From Prolixibacteraceae bacterium (GTDB lineage Bacteria; Bacteroidota; Bacteroidia; Bacteroidales; Prolixibacteraceae): DNA of 64,000 nucleotides. The notes under the pieces are model-generated. The model searched no databases, was not told where the DNA came from, and saw only the letters and a program-made list of their open reading frames with translations. Each line of letters opens with the position of its first letter. The stretch's first letter is position 1. Positions 18,126 to 28,400 of this stretch are shown here, in pieces. The stretch covers positions 1 to 64,000 of the forward strand of contig JABGRN010000010.1 of NCBI GenBank assembly GCA_018648265.1, given 5' to 3'. The translations under genes were made by a program, and so were the position numbers.

Positions 18126-19900
18126 ATGAAATACCTAGCCGGATTGAAGCATTGCGATTTGAAATGCTCAACCTGAATTTAGATGCCTGTTACATTTCGG
18201 GAACCGACCCGCACGCAAACGAATATTTACCAAAACGGTGGCAAACCCGGGAATTTATTTCAGGGTTTACAGGTTCGTATGGTGTTATTGTTATTACAAA
18301 CGAAGAAGCCGGGTTATGGACCGATACCCGTTATTTTTTGCAGGCCGAAGAACAATTAAAAGGAACGGGAATAAAAATGTATAAACTTCGGGTTCCCAAT
18401 TCAATTGCCCCTGATGTTTGGTTGACAAATAAATTGTCGGAAGGAAGCAAAGTCGGAATTGATGCTCAAACTATTTCAATTTCAGGATTCCGAAATCTTA
18501 AAAATACTTTAAATGAAAAAGATATTGAACTGGTTCAAACTAACGACTTATTCAATAAAATTTGGAGAGGGAGGCCCGAAATTCCTGAAAATAAAGTTTT
18601 TGAATTGGGCATTGAGTTCGCGGGGTTTTCACGAGTAGAGAAGAAAAATCAAATTACGGACGCTCTAAAAAAATATGGAGCCGATTCTCATATAGTGACC
18701 ACGCTCGATGAGTTAGCCTGGACCTTTAATCTCAGGGGATCTGACATTGATTATAACCCGGTATTTACAGGTTTTGGCGTAGTTGGCAAAAATGAATCGG
18801 TATTATTTGTTGATAAAAATAAAATTTCGCCAGACTTAAAAGTCAAACTTGAAAAAGAAAAAATTGTTCTTCTCAATTATAATCAATTTTATTCGTGGTT
18901 AAAAAGTGTAAAGAATAAAACATTTTTTGTTGATCCTTCATCTGCAAATTATGCCGTTTTCGAAGCATTAAAAAATAAGAATAATGTTGTAGAAGGAACC
19001 TCAGAAATTTCGTTTTTGAAAGCCCGGAAAAATAATACCGAATTGGCAGGTTTTAAACAGGCTATGAAAAAAGACGGGGTAGCATTGATAGAATTTCTTT
19101 TTTGGTTAAAGAATAATTTGGCGAAAGGAAATATTACGGAATATTTAATAGGAAGAAAATTGGCTGAATTTCGTTCGAAACAGGAGGGTAATCGGGGCGA
19201 AAGTTTCCCCCCAATTGTGGGTTATAAAAGTCACGGGGCAATTGTCCATTTAAGCGTTGATGCAAAAAATGCATTTCCCATCGAACCGGAAGGTATTTTG
19301 CTTTTTGATTCGGGTGGCCAGTATTTGGAAGGAACAACCGATATTACACGGACTGTGGCACTTGGTAAGATTTCGGATCAGCAAAAAAATGATTATACAT
19401 TGGTTTTAAAAGGAATGATTGCACTTTCAAAAGCAAAATTCCCAAAAGGAACTTTAGGTTGTCATGTTGATATTCTTGCCCGGAAACCGCTCTGGGAGAA
19501 TGGGTTAAATTATGGCCACGGAACCGGTCATGGTGTGGGGCACTTTTTAAATGTCCACGAAGGGCCGGTTTCAATCAGGCAGGAGTACAATAAAAATGCT
19601 ATTGAAACCGGAATGGTTTTTTCAAACGAACCTGCTTTGTATCGAGAAGGCGAGTATGGGATAAGGACAGAAAATATGATGGTTTGTGTTGAAAAAGAGG
19701 AAACCGGATTTGGAGAATTCCTTGGTTTTGAAACACTCACACTTTGTCCGATTGACACTTCACTTATAAATATTGAACTTTTAACACCTGAAGAAAAATC
19801 CTGGTTGAACAATTATCATAAAAAGGTAAACGATGAATTAAAACCTCTTCTTAAAAAAGAGTTACACGAGTTTCTCGATATGCTGACAATGCCTATTTAA
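18122..19900 (+). CDS. Xaa-Pro aminopeptidase (aminopeptidase P, M24B)
   Basis: 592 residues, the long three-domain form: two creatinase-type N-terminal domains and the C-terminal pita-bread metallopeptidase. Metal ligands are visible: Asp396 (LLFDSGG), Asp407 (TTDITRT), His474 (GHGVGHFLNVH), then the Glu residues of NEPALYREGEYGIRTENM. It removes an N-terminal residue preceding proline in cytosolic peptides. Last gene of the operon that starts at 16160, followed by a long terminator hairpin. The family is certain. Confidence 0.95.
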   Translation: MNEIPSRIEALRFEMLNLNLDACYISGTDPHANEYLPKRWQTREFISGFTGSYGVIVITNEEAGLWTDTRYFLQAEEQLKGTGIKMYKLRVPNSIAPDVWLTNKLSEGSKVGIDAQTISISGFRNLKNTLNEKDIELVQTNDLFNKIWRGRPEIPENKVFELGIEFAGFSRVEKKNQITDALKKYGADSHIVTTLDELAWTFNLRGSDIDYNPVFTGFGVVGKNESVLFVDKNKISPDLKVKLEKEKIVLLNYNQFYSWLKSVKNKTFFVDPSSANYAVFEALKNKNNVVEGTSEISFLKARKNNTELAGFKQAMKKDGVALIEFLFWLKNNLAKGNITEYLIGRKLAEFRSKQEGNRGESFPPIVGYKSHGAIVHLSVDAKNAFPIEPEGILLFDSGGQYLEGTTDITRTVALGKISDQQKNDYTLVLKGMIALSKAKFPKGTLGCHVDILARKPLWENGLNYGHGTGHGVGHFLNVHEGPVSIRQEYNKNAIETGMVFSNEPALYREGEYGIRTENMMVCVEKEETGFGEFLGFETLTLCPIDTSLINIELLTPEEKSWLNNYHKKVNDELKPLLKKELHEFLDMLTMPI

Positions 19901-19954
19901 TTTCTTATTTCTAATATTCGTGTTTTTTGGAAGAAAATAACAAATAACAATTAT

Positions 19955-20006
19955 CAAATCACAAACTTATGCGTCAGTAGCCGCACAGGTTTGTGGTTTG
20001 TTTTTT
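19955..20006 (+). terminator. Long-stem rho-independent terminator
   Basis: A 19-base arm at 19955-19973 pairs with 19982-20000. There is one mismatch and two G-T pairs, around an eight-base loop, followed by six T. The stem is unusually long. It ends the operon just before the convergent histidine kinase gene at 20035. Confidence 0.85.
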
Positions 20007-20034
20007 GAGATTTGTCTTTTCCAGTTTATTTGGG

Positions 20035-21213
20035 TTAGGATTTTGGAATCGTAAAAAAGAATTTGCTGCCTTTGTTTGGTTCACTTTCAACAAAAATTTC
20101 ACCGCCGTTCTTTTCAATAAATTCTTTACAAAGGATCAGGCCCAGCCCGGTTCCCTGTTCATTATTTGTACCCGATCTTTGAACTTTTTCAGTAAGGATA
20201 AATAACTTCTCAACTGTTTTCTGGTCCATTCCAATACCATTGTCAGAAATACAAAACTGATGAAAACTATTTGATGAAGTAGCAGAAATTTCAATGCTTC
20301 CACCGTTGTTGGTAAATTTAGTTGAATTTGAAATCAAATTCCTAAAAACCGTAGATATCATATTTTTATCGGCATAACAAGTAATATCTTCCGGTATATT
20401 ATTTATTATTGAAATACTTTTTATTTCAGCGTTTTTCATCAACACTTTAATATTTTCGTCAACAATGCCAAAAGGTAAAAAACGGGAAGGTTCTACTTGT
20501 ATATTCCCTGTTTGGGCCCTGGACCATTCCAAAAGGTTTTGAAGCAGGTTGTAGGTATTCTTTGATGTAGAATTCAAATCTTTAATAAAATCGATTTTGT
20601 CCTCATCAGGCAAATCCGCCCAATTTTCAATCATAATCTCTGTAAGGCCAAATATTGCATTAAACGGGCTTTTTAGGTCGTGTGCAATAATCGAAAAAAA
20701 TTTGTCTTTCGATGCGTTTGCTACGCTTAATTCCTTTGTCCGTTGTATTACTTTTTCTTCGAGCGATGCGTTAAGAACCAATAATTCTTTGTTTTGTTTT
20801 ATGATTTTTATCTCCTGCAAAAAACTTTTTATTGCTTCCCTAACAGTTAAAACAAGGTCGTCTTTGTCCCAGGGTTTTTCTATGTAACGGTAAAGTTGGG
20901 CATTATTTATGGCATTACTAATTCCTTCGATATTTGCCTGGCCTGTTAATAATATTTTTAGCGAACCGGGAGAAAGTGCATGAATTTCTTTAAGGAGTTC
21001 ATCACCTTTCATTCCGGGCATAATATAATCGGAAATGACTACAGGCACGTTAATACCTTCGTCAATTAATTCTTTAAAATATTCTAACGCATCTTCACCG
21101 CTGTCCGAGGTTTCAATTTCATATTCTTCCCCAAAAATATTATTCAATTGTTCCTCCAATGCCTGGAGAATAATTTCCTCGTCGTCAATACACAAAATAA
21201 CCTTTTTACCCAT
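20035..21213 (-). CDS. Response-regulator receiver fused to a histidine kinase
   Basis: 392 residues, cytoplasmic. Receiver domain 1-125 with Asp10, Asp11, phospho-acceptor Asp62 (ISDYIMPG), Thr90 (LLTGQA) and Lys113 (EKPW). A coiled coil (about 130-165) leads to a HisKA domain with His178 in FFSIIAHDLKSPFNAIFG. The HATPase domain has NLISNSTKFT, DNGIGM and GTGLGL motifs. Such N-terminal receiver-kinase proteins relay a signal within a phosphorelay. The next gene upstream encodes a single receiver and the third a PAS kinase, so the three probably work as one relay. No output domain or DNA-binding partner is nearby. Confidence 0.92.
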   Translation of the reverse strand: MGKKVILCIDDEEIILQALEEQLNNIFGEEYEIETSDSGEDALEYFKELIDEGINVPVVISDYIMPGMKGDELLKEIHALSPGSLKILLTGQANIEGISNAINNAQLYRYIEKPWDKDDLVLTVREAIKSFLQEIKIIKQNKELLVLNASLEEKVIQRTKELSVANASKDKFFSIIAHDLKSPFNAIFGLTEIMIENWADLPDEDKIDFIKDLNSTSKNTYNLLQNLLEWSRAQTGNIQVEPSRFLPFGIVDENIKVLMKNAEIKSISIINNIPEDITCYADKNMISTVFRNLISNSTKFTNNGGSIEISATSSNSFHQFCISDNGIGMDQKTVEKLFILTEKVQRSGTNNEQGTGLGLILCKEFIEKNGGEIFVESEPNKGSKFFFTIPKS

Positions 21214-21222
21214 TTTGTTTAA

Positions 21223-21627
21223 TCAAAAATCTTCAATTTTATTTAATCCTTCTTTTATTACTTTTTCCAATTGCTCGGTAGTCCATGGTTTACTTAAATA
21301 CGCAAAAAGATTGGCATTTTTTTTAGCATTTTCCACCGCCGACTCGTCGGCCTGCCCTGTTAACATTACTTTAATAATTTTGGGGAATTTTTTGTGGACA
21401 TCTATTAAAAACTCATCACCTTTTTTTCCTGGCATCAACCAATCCGAAACAATTATCAAAACATTTATGTCGTCGTTTGCAAGTTCTTCTATCACTTCCA
21501 TCCCTTCGCTTGCATTTTCAGCAAATTCATAAATAAATTCGCCCCCAAAAATATTTTCAATCTGTTCGCCAAGACTATTAAGAATAATATTTTCATCATC
21601 AACACAAACGATAGCTTTTTTTAACAT
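21223..21627 (-). CDS. Single-domain response regulator receiver
   Basis: 134 residues, receiver only: Asp10, Asp11, Asp62 (VSDWLMPG), Thr90 (MLTGQA) and Lys113 (SKPW). It resembles the receiver of the downstream hybrid kinase in the LTGQA and KPW motifs, suggesting duplication. It lies nine bases before that gene and five after the PAS kinase. With no output domain it would act as a phosphotransfer or protein-binding intermediate. Confidence 0.92.
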   Translation of the reverse strand: MLKKAIVCVDDENIILNSLGEQIENIFGGEFIYEFAENASEGMEVIEELANDDINVLIIVSDWLMPGKKGDEFLIDVHKKFPKIIKVMLTGQADESAVENAKKNANLFAYLSKPWTTEQLEKVIKEGLNKIEDF

Positions 21628-21632
21628 TATAA

Positions 21633-23054
21633 TTAATTTATTGGTAAAGTAACATGAAATGTTGTACCTGCGCCAACAGTACTTTCTAATTCTATCAAAG
21701 CACGATGTTTTTTAATAATTTTTTGTACAATATCGAGCCCGATTCCAGTTCCCTCGCCCGATTTTTTAGTTGTAAAAAATGGCTCAAAAATCTTTGTTTT
21801 TATTTCTTCGGGTATTCCCGGCCCGGTATCTGAAATACTTACTCTGACTGTTTTACCTTGATTATTAACAGCAATTGTTAATCGCCCTTTATTTTCCATT
21901 GCATGTATAGCATTTGAAATCAGGTTAATCCAAACCTGCACCAATTCGTCGGGAAAACAACTAATAAAAGGTATATCGTCAAAATCTTTTACAACCTCGA
22001 TTCCTTGTTTTAGCTGGTTATGCTGAAGTGTCAAAACGGTTTCGATATTATCTATAAGATCAGCTTTATCCATAATTTCGTTGCGATCTTTGTGAACGAA
22101 TTTTTTTAGGGCAAAAATCAACTTGGAAGCTTTGTCAACTGCAAGTTTTATATTTTCTGTATTTTTCCTGACAGAATAAATATCCTTTATTGATTTCAGT
22201 ATAAATTCGGGGTTATCAACATTTAACAAAGGTATTACTTTATCAACCTGGTCGTAAAGGTCGAGGTACATTAACAAATCGGTAATTGAATAGGCGTTTT
22301 CGAATCCGTTTTCCAATAGTTTTGAATTGATACCCTTTTTGTGCTGTCTTTTTTCTTTTGAAGTCAATGATGGGTTGTCTTTTTTGATCAAATCCATTAT
22401 TCGTAAAAAAACCAGCAATTCTTTTTTCGAAAGTTTTGTAAATAATTTATAGAGGTTTTGTACCGATAAATCGAGGGAAACAGAAATATTCCCGGCAGAA
22501 GCATTTATAGCGCCAATTGGAGTATTAATTTCGTGGGCAATCCCGGCAATTAAATTCCCCAAAGCCCCCATCTTTTCAGATTGAATTAACTGGGCCTGGG
22601 TATCTTTCAGGTTTTGCAAAATTTCCTGAAGCTCATCCTTCTGAATCCTTAGTTCAAGGTTCTGCTCCGTTATAATTTTTTCTGAATCCTTCCTCTCGGT
22701 AATATCGTGGGCAACACCCTCAACCGATATAATTACACCGTTATCATCGTAAAGTGGCGACTCAGTTATTTCGATTACCCGAATATCTTTTTGTTTTGTA
22801 TAAAGTTCTAATTCAAATGTTTTTTGTTTTTCCCCACTTGCACTTTTTGTCAGCGTTTCAATAGTTTTTCTATTCAATTCACTGTCAGTCATGTGTTTTA
22901 CTAGCCCTTCGAAAGCCTCTTTAACAGAATATCCAAGTACTTTTTCGACCGATGGGCTAATGTAAAGGTATTTACCGTCCATCCCGTGAGAATAGAAAAA
23001 ATATTCATTTTCGAGACTTTCAATTAACCTTTTGTATTTTTTAAGATCTTCCAT
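21633..23054 (-). CDS. PAS-domain sensor histidine kinase
   Basis: 473 residues from the ATG at 23054; the in-frame ATG at 23090 adds 12 residues and seems less likely. No membrane segment. A PAS/PAC sensor domain ([25 protein letters not shown]...VAHDITERK) is followed by a coiled coil. The HisKA domain has His174 ([13 protein letters not shown]), and an extended helical insertion of about 150 residues separates it from the HATPase domain. HATPase motifs are [22 protein letters not shown] and GTGIGLDI. First of three co-directional signalling genes. The signal is unknown. Confidence 0.92.
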   Translation of the reverse strand: MEDLKKYKRLIESLENEYFFYSHGMDGKYLYISPSVEKVLGYSVKEAFEGLVKHMTDSELNRKTIETLTKSASGEKQKTFELELYTKQKDIRVIEITESPLYDDNGVIISVEGVAHDITERKDSEKIITEQNLELRIQKDELQEILQNLKDTQAQLIQSEKMGALGNLIAGIAHEINTPIGAINASAGNISVSLDLSVQNLYKLFTKLSKKELLVFLRIMDLIKKDNPSLTSKEKRQHKKGINSKLLENGFENAYSITDLLMYLDLYDQVDKVIPLLNVDNPEFILKSIKDIYSVRKNTENIKLAVDKASKLIFALKKFVHKDRNEIMDKADLIDNIETVLTLQHNQLKQGIEVVKDFDDIPFISCFPDELVQVWINLISNAIHAMENKGRLTIAVNNQGKTVRVSISDTGPGIPEEIKTKIFEPFFTTKKSGEGTGIGLDIVQKIIKKHRALIELESTVGAGTTFHVTLPIN

Positions 23055-23183
23055 TTTATAATTTAAAAAATTGTAGCCAGTTATATACACAAAAAACCCG
23101 GCAGAAAATTATATCAAAATATAATTGTGTTTGAAGATAATATATTTGTTAAAACTGTAAGCTTTGCTTGTTAACAAATTAAT

Positions 23184-24521
23184 TTATTTAGTTCTTTTTA
23201 ACATAGAATTAAAAGAGAAGAACAGCAAAATTGAGTTTAATATGAAAGAAGAAATGATAATTAGATTACCCAATAATTCTTCGTGAAAAACATTAATTAT
23301 TTTACCGCCCAAAGCAACAAACCCACCAGCAATCATTGCTAAAACAACCCTCTTCTTAATCACCTTTACATTTAGTAAGCCCGCCAAAGTTGGAATAACA
23401 AAAGCACCCGAAAAAAAGGTGAGTGCAAAAAGTAAGGCCTGAATTATGGAAGTTACAAAAAGTGAAATTACAATACTTAGAATGCCAACAAAAATTACAA
23501 AAATACGTGTTGTTTTTAGCGATTTTGTTTGGTTTAAATTCCCGGTAATTAATTCATTTAATATCATCGACGAAGTTAAAAGCGTAGTATCTGCCGAAGA
23601 CATAACTGCAGAAAGAAGCGCGGCAATAAAAAGTCCGTACGCCCAACCCGGTAATAAGTTTTGTGCAAACGAAACTATTCCTTCATTTTGAAATTGTTGA
23701 GAGTAAATTCCCAGCCACGTTAACGAGAAAGAGATTGGAATTAAAATAAGTGCCACAATCAAAATACTCCGGGCTGCTGTTTTTTCGTTTTTAGCACAAA
23801 AAATACGTGAGTAAATATCTGGTCCGACAACAAAAGTTACAGAGTAGGTTAAAATCAAAATTAATAAATCGATTGCAGAAAAAGAGTTGTTAAACAACGT
23901 GTTAATTGAAAGCGATTCAGTTGTCATTGCAAAACTATTCTGTGAAGCAAAATATAGCAGTGCGCCCAAACCTGTTACAATAAGAAATGCTTGTAATGCA
24001 TCGGTTTTCAAAATACTTAATTGTCCGCCAAGCAAAGTATAAACTATAAAAATTACACCCGAAATTATTGCAGCTTCCGGGTAGCTTAAAAATTCCAATC
24101 CACTTAGAATTTTTGCGGCAGCAATTATTTGTGCAGCCACAATTCCCACCCAAGAAATTGGAATGATAACTGAAGAAATTATCTCAGCTTTTTTCCCGTA
24201 AAAAGTTCCCAATAGTTCGGGTAAAGTAAAGTTCCCAAATCGTTTTACATATTTCGAAATAGGTATGAAAAGAAACAAGCCAAATGCTGCGGAAAACAAA
24301 AACCAAAGTGCCGCCCAACCTATATTCTGGCTTAATTCAATGGTGCCTAAAATGGCAGAACCTCCTAAAATTGTTGCCAGCAAACTTCCCGAAACCGGCA
24401 ATAATCCAGCTTTTTTCCCTGCTACATAATAATCGGTAGGTGTTTTTATTTTAAATGCGGAATAAACTCCAATAGCGAGTATAAACACAAAATAGACTGC
24501 TATGATAATTTCTGTCTGCAT
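23184..24521 (-). CDS. Sodium/solute symporter (SSS family)
   Basis: 445 residues with about 12-13 hydrophobic segments. The start (IAVYFVFILAIGVYSAFKIKTPTDYYVAGKKAGLLPVSGSLLATILGGSAILG) is the SSS signature, including the DYYVAG loop and the GGSA unwound helix used in sodium and substrate binding. It imports a small organic solute with sodium across the inner membrane. The substrate cannot be told from sequence. Divergent from the prolyl oligopeptidase gene with a 71-base shared promoter region, and downstream of it lies the PAS kinase. Confidence 0.92.
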   Translation of the reverse strand: MQTEIIIAVYFVFILAIGVYSAFKIKTPTDYYVAGKKAGLLPVSGSLLATILGGSAILGTIELSQNIGWAALWFLFSAAFGLFLFIPISKYVKRFGNFTLPELLGTFYGKKAEIISSVIIPISWVGIVAAQIIAAAKILSGLEFLSYPEAAIISGVIFIVYTLLGGQLSILKTDALQAFLIVTGLGALLYFASQNSFAMTTESLSINTLFNNSFSAIDLLILILTYSVTFVVGPDIYSRIFCAKNEKTAARSILIVALILIPISFSLTWLGIYSQQFQNEGIVSFAQNLLPGWAYGLFIAALLSAVMSSADTTLLTSSMILNELITGNLNQTKSLKTTRIFVIFVGILSIVISLFVTSIIQALLFALTFFSGAFVIPTLAGLLNVKVIKKRVVLAMIAGGFVALGGKIINVFHEELLGNLIIISSFILNSILLFFSFNSMLKRTK

Positions 24522-24592
24522 AATTTATGCGACAAATATCGTAATTTATGTTTCAATATTGTATTTTCGGCAATCACTTAAAAACGAAAAGA

Positions 24593-26698
24593 ATGAAACG
24601 AATAATTTACTTGCCAATATTCATAATAATATTTTTGGCAGCTTGTACAACAAAAGAAAAAATTATGCCACCCGAAGCGAAAAAGATTTCGAAAGAACTA
24701 ACCACACACGGCGACACACGAATCGACAATTATTACTGGATGAACGATCAAGAAGATCCGGAAGTAATAGCACATCTCGAAGCTGAAAATACATACAAAG
24801 ATGAAGTGATGATGCACACGCAACCACTTCAAGATAAACTGTTTGATGAGATAAAATCGAAGATTAAACAAGAAGATGAATCGGTGCCTTATAAAAAGAA
24901 CGGATACTTTTATTATTCAAGAACGGTTCCTGAAAAAGAGTATAATTTAGTCTGCCGAAAAAAGGAAACAATGGCTGCAGATGAAGAAATAATGCTTAAT
25001 GTGAATGAAATGGCGGATGGCCATGAATATTTTGCAGTTGGCCGATCTTCTGTTAGTCCCGATAATAAATTGCTTGCTTACGGTGTTGATAAAGTAAGCC
25101 GCCGGAAATATACCATTCATTTTAAAAACCTGGAAACCGGTGAAATTTTGAAGGATGCAATTCCGCTAACAACTGGAGGAGCAACCTGGGCAAACGACAA
25201 TAAAACAGTATATTATGTTTTAAAAGACGATGTTACCCTGCGTTCAATGAAAATTATGAAACATACTTTGGGAACACCGGTTAACGATGATGTTGAAGTT
25301 TTTTATGAAGATGATGAAACTTTTTCAACCTTTATTTATAAAACAAAATCAGAAGATTATTTAATTATTGGGAGTCAAAGTACTTTGACTTCGGAGTTTC
25401 GTTTTCTTGATGCAAATAATCCGGATGGGGAATTTAAAATTGTTCAACCACGTACCCGTGAATTAGAATATTCTGTTGACCATTTTGGAAATGATTTTTA
25501 CATTCGGACTAATTTGGATGCGTTGAATTTCAAACTGGTAAAAACACCAGTTACAGCAACCGAAAAAGAAAATTGGCAGGAAGTAATTGCTCATCGTCGC
25601 GATGTTTATTTTTCCGATTTTGATATCTTAAAAGACTATCTGGTAGTTTCTGAACGAAAAGAAGGAATTACTCAATTGCGAGTTATGCCTTGGGAAGGTC
25701 AGGAATATTTTATCGATTTTGAAGAAGAGGTTTATACCGTTCGTTCGAATGTAAATCTCGATTTCGATACCGACGTTTTTAGGTTTTCTTACACATCTAT
25801 GACCACTCCGAATTCAATTTTCGATTTTAATTTAAAAACAAAAGAACGCGAATTATTAAAACAGACTGAAGTTTTAGGCGGTTTTGATAAAAGCAATTAC
25901 GAAACCAAACGCATTTATGCAACTGCAATGGATGGAACAAAAATTCCGATGTCGGTTGTTTACCGAAAAGGAATGGAAAAAAATGGAAATAACCCGGCTG
26001 TTATTTATGGTTATGGTTCGTACGGATATACAAGAGATCCCTCGTTCAGTCTTTCAATTTTGCCACTTCTCGACCGCGGTTTTGTATATGCAATTGCACA
26101 TATTCGTGGCGGGCAGGTTAACGGGCGCGCATGGTACGAAGATGGAAAACTGCTAAAAAAGATGAATACTTTTACCGATTTTAACGATTGCGCCCAATTT
26201 TTAATTGACGAAAAATATACCAGTTCTGAAAAACTTTTTGCCAAAGGTGGTAGTGCCGGCGGTCTTTTAATGGGAACTTGTGTGAATCTAAAACCCGATT
26301 TATATCAGGGAATTATTGCCGCTGTTCCATTTGTCGATGTGGTAACCACAATGTTAGATGAAACAATTCCTTTAACAACCAGTGAATTCGACGAGTGGGG
26401 AAATCCTAAAATTGAAAAATTCTATTATTACATGAAATCGTATTCGCCAATCGATAATGTTGTGGCAAAAGATTACCCGGCAATGTTGGTAACAACAGGT
26501 TTGCACGATTCGCAAGTGCAATATTGGGAACCTGCAAAATGGGTTGCAAAATTGCGCGAGCTAAAAACCGATGATAATTTGTTACTGTTTCATATTAACA
26601 TGGATTTCGGGCATGGCGGAGCTTCTGGCCGTTTTCAATGGATAAAAGACACTGCACTTGAATATGCATTTATTTTTGATCAATTAGGAATAGAATAA
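24593..26698 (+). CDS. Prolyl oligopeptidase family S9A (oligopeptidase B-like), lipoprotein
   Basis: 701 residues from the ATG at 24593; an upstream ATG at 24548 only adds 15 residues before the signal. The lipoprotein signal ends FLAAC. The N-terminal beta-propeller (about 60-410) is followed by the alpha/beta-hydrolase domain. The catalytic residues are Ser554 (GGSAGG), Asp639 (LHDSQV) and His674 (FGHGGASG), counted from 24593. The opening IDNYYWMNDQEDPEV and GYGSYG match oligopeptidase B, which cleaves short peptides after basic residues. In Bacteroidota these are often anchored in the periplasm. A terminator follows. Confidence 0.93.
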   Translation: MKRIIYLPIFIIIFLAACTTKEKIMPPEAKKISKELTTHGDTRIDNYYWMNDQEDPEVIAHLEAENTYKDEVMMHTQPLQDKLFDEIKSKIKQEDESVPYKKNGYFYYSRTVPEKEYNLVCRKKETMAADEEIMLNVNEMADGHEYFAVGRSSVSPDNKLLAYGVDKVSRRKYTIHFKNLETGEILKDAIPLTTGGATWANDNKTVYYVLKDDVTLRSMKIMKHTLGTPVNDDVEVFYEDDETFSTFIYKTKSEDYLIIGSQSTLTSEFRFLDANNPDGEFKIVQPRTRELEYSVDHFGNDFYIRTNLDALNFKLVKTPVTATEKENWQEVIAHRRDVYFSDFDILKDYLVVSERKEGITQLRVMPWEGQEYFIDFEEEVYTVRSNVNLDFDTDVFRFSYTSMTTPNSIFDFNLKTKERELLKQTEVLGGFDKSNYETKRIYATAMDGTKIPMSVVYRKGMEKNGNNPAVIYGYGSYGYTRDPSFSLSILPLLDRGFVYAIAHIRGGQVNGRAWYEDGKLLKKMNTFTDFNDCAQFLIDEKYTSSEKLFAKGGSAGGLLMGTCVNLKPDLYQGIIAAVPFVDVVTTMLDETIPLTTSEFDEWGNPKIEKFYYYMKSYSPIDNVVAKDYPAMLVTTGLHDSQVQYWEPAKWVAKLRELKTDDNLLLFHINMDFGHGGASGRFQWIKDTALEYAFIFDQLGIE

Positions 26699-26720
26699 TC
26701 AAACCATATAATTTTTTATA

Positions 26721-26752
26721 AAAGCTTTCCTTTTTAGGAAGGCTTTTTTTTT
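26721..26752 (+). terminator. Rho-independent terminator
   Basis: AGCTTTCC pairs with GGAAGGCT (eight pairs, one G-T) around a five- to six-base loop, followed by nine T. It closes the prolyl oligopeptidase gene. Confidence 0.85.
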
Positions 26753-26822
26753 GCATTAATCCCGTTTTGAAATGTATTTAAACTTAAATAATTATCTTGT
26801 AAGAAGTTTAAACTAATTCAAA

Positions 26823-28244
26823 ATGAAACTAAACCATCAGTTAATTATTTCTTTTCTGCTTATCGGTTTTTTAGCCATTTTTAATGTGAATTGCACACAA
26901 AAGAAAAAACAACTAAATATTATAATTTTTGTTGCCGACGATTTGGGTTATGGCGATTTAGGTAGTTACGGATGTACCGATATTCAAACACCCAACATCG
27001 ACAAGCTGGCAAAACAAGGAGTACGGTTTACTAATTTTTATACCAACGGACCGGAGTGTACTCCAACCCGTGTTGCACTTTTAACCGGTCGGTATCAGCA
27101 ACGTGCGGGAGGATTAGAATGTGCTCTGGGAGCAGGAAATGTTGGTCGATACGACGAAGCAATTTGGTTGAGTGAACAAAAAGAGCTGGGTTTGCCGGTT
27201 TCTGAAAACTCTTTGGTGCAAACCGTAAAACGAGTTGGTTACGAAACTGCAATGTTTGGGAAATGGCATTTGGGTTACGAAAAGAAATTTCGCCCGAATA
27301 AGCAGGGATTCGATTACTCATTTGGCCCGATTGGTTATGGCGGCGATTATTTTTATCATACCGAGCAGGTTAATCATGGCTTGTCAGATTTTACAGGAAT
27401 GCACACTTTGGCCGAAAATGGAAAAGAAGTCGATTATACCGGAGAATATTTTACTGATTTAATTTCGAATAAAGCAGTTGCTTGGTTGCAAAATAGAAAC
27501 AAAGAAAATCCTTTTTTACTTTACATGCCTTATACCGCGCCACACTCACCATATCAGGGACCAAATGATAAAATCGAGCGGCCATTGAAAGCAGATGAAT
27601 GGAACTTGGGAAGCCGCGAGACTTACATAGAAATGACAGAGGCACTGGATAATGGAATTGGTAAAATTCTCAATTATTTAACTGAAAACGAATTGGATGA
27701 GGAAACCCTGGTGATTTTCGTTTCAGATAATGGTGGAACTAAATTTGCCAATAATGGAATCTTTTCGGGATTTAAAGGTCAGGTTTACGAAGGAGGAATT
27801 CATGTGCCATGTATAATACGATGGCCTGGAAAAGTGCAAGCAAATTCAACTTCAAAGCAAACATGCATTTCAATGGATTTAACCAAGTCGGTAATAAATC
27901 TGCTCGATTCTGAAAATGAAAGTCTGGAATTAGATGGATACGACATTTTAAATCACGTAATTCAAAATAAACCAGACTTTGATCGCTCTCTTTTCTGGCG
28001 GGCAAAAAGGGGAGACCGGATTCAAAAAGCAATACGCGATGGCGATTTTAAATATCTTATTAGATTAGACAATGATTCCATTTCCGACGAAAAGTTATTC
28101 AACCTAAAAACCGATCCTTCTGAATTAAATGATTTATTAAAATCCTCAGACGAAAAAGCTGAAGAATTAAAAACTAAATTGAATGAATGGGAAAAAGATG
28201 TAAAATCTCCAAGATTGGAAGTGTTTGAGAACATTCTGAGATAA
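26823..28244 (+). CDS. Formylglycine-dependent sulfatase (lipoprotein)
   Basis: 473 residues. Lipoprotein-type signal ending NVNC (Cys24). Metal and active-site motifs: ADDLGYGD near 38-45, Cys79 of CTPTR with LLTGR, GKWHLG, and SDNGGTKFANNG. Cys79 is the formylglycine precursor. It is shorter than the sulfatase at 7545 and lacks the extra C-terminal domain. Its late region (FWRAKRGDRIQKAIRDGDFKYL) matches subfamilies acting on glycan sulfate esters, but the sugar is unknown. It lies directly before the oxidative glycan block at 28401 and may feed it. Maturation depends on an enzyme outside the window. Confidence 0.93.
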   Translation: MKLNHQLIISFLLIGFLAIFNVNCTQKKKQLNIIIFVADDLGYGDLGSYGCTDIQTPNIDKLAKQGVRFTNFYTNGPECTPTRVALLTGRYQQRAGGLECALGAGNVGRYDEAIWLSEQKELGLPVSENSLVQTVKRVGYETAMFGKWHLGYEKKFRPNKQGFDYSFGPIGYGGDYFYHTEQVNHGLSDFTGMHTLAENGKEVDYTGEYFTDLISNKAVAWLQNRNKENPFLLYMPYTAPHSPYQGPNDKIERPLKADEWNLGSRETYIEMTEALDNGIGKILNYLTENELDEETLVIFVSDNGGTKFANNGIFSGFKGQVYEGGIHVPCIIRWPGKVQANSTSKQTCISMDLTKSVINLLDSENESLELDGYDILNHVIQNKPDFDRSLFWRAKRGDRIQKAIRDGDFKYLIRLDNDSISDEKLFNLKTDPSELNDLLKSSDEKAEELKTKLNEWEKDVKSPRLEVFENILR

Positions 28245-28325
28245 GTTCAAAAATTTTTAAGTAAAAAAACAGTACGAATACTATTTTTGTGTTGTGCAAC
28301 ATCAAACAACACATTGAAAAATAGT

Positions 28326-28333
28326 TAATTTTG
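28326..28333 (+). promoter_or_regulatory. Bacteroidota -7 box (TAATTTTG)
   Basis: TAATTTTG fits TAnnTTTG exactly and would give a leader of about 60 bases for the DUF1080 gene at 28401. No good -33 box is at the right spacing. A small hairpin (TGTGTTG...CAACACA, about 28288-28314) precedes it. Confidence 0.45.
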
Positions 28334-28400
28334 TGATTGTCGTGTTCGCACACGGGAATTAACTTAAATCAATAAAATATAACTTAAATTCAAAGTAATA

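Noticed and set aside
26793-26799. TATCTTG as the -7 box of the sulfatase at 26823
   Set aside because: One base short of TAnnTTTG; the TTTTG upstream has plausible spacing but this is too weak to list.
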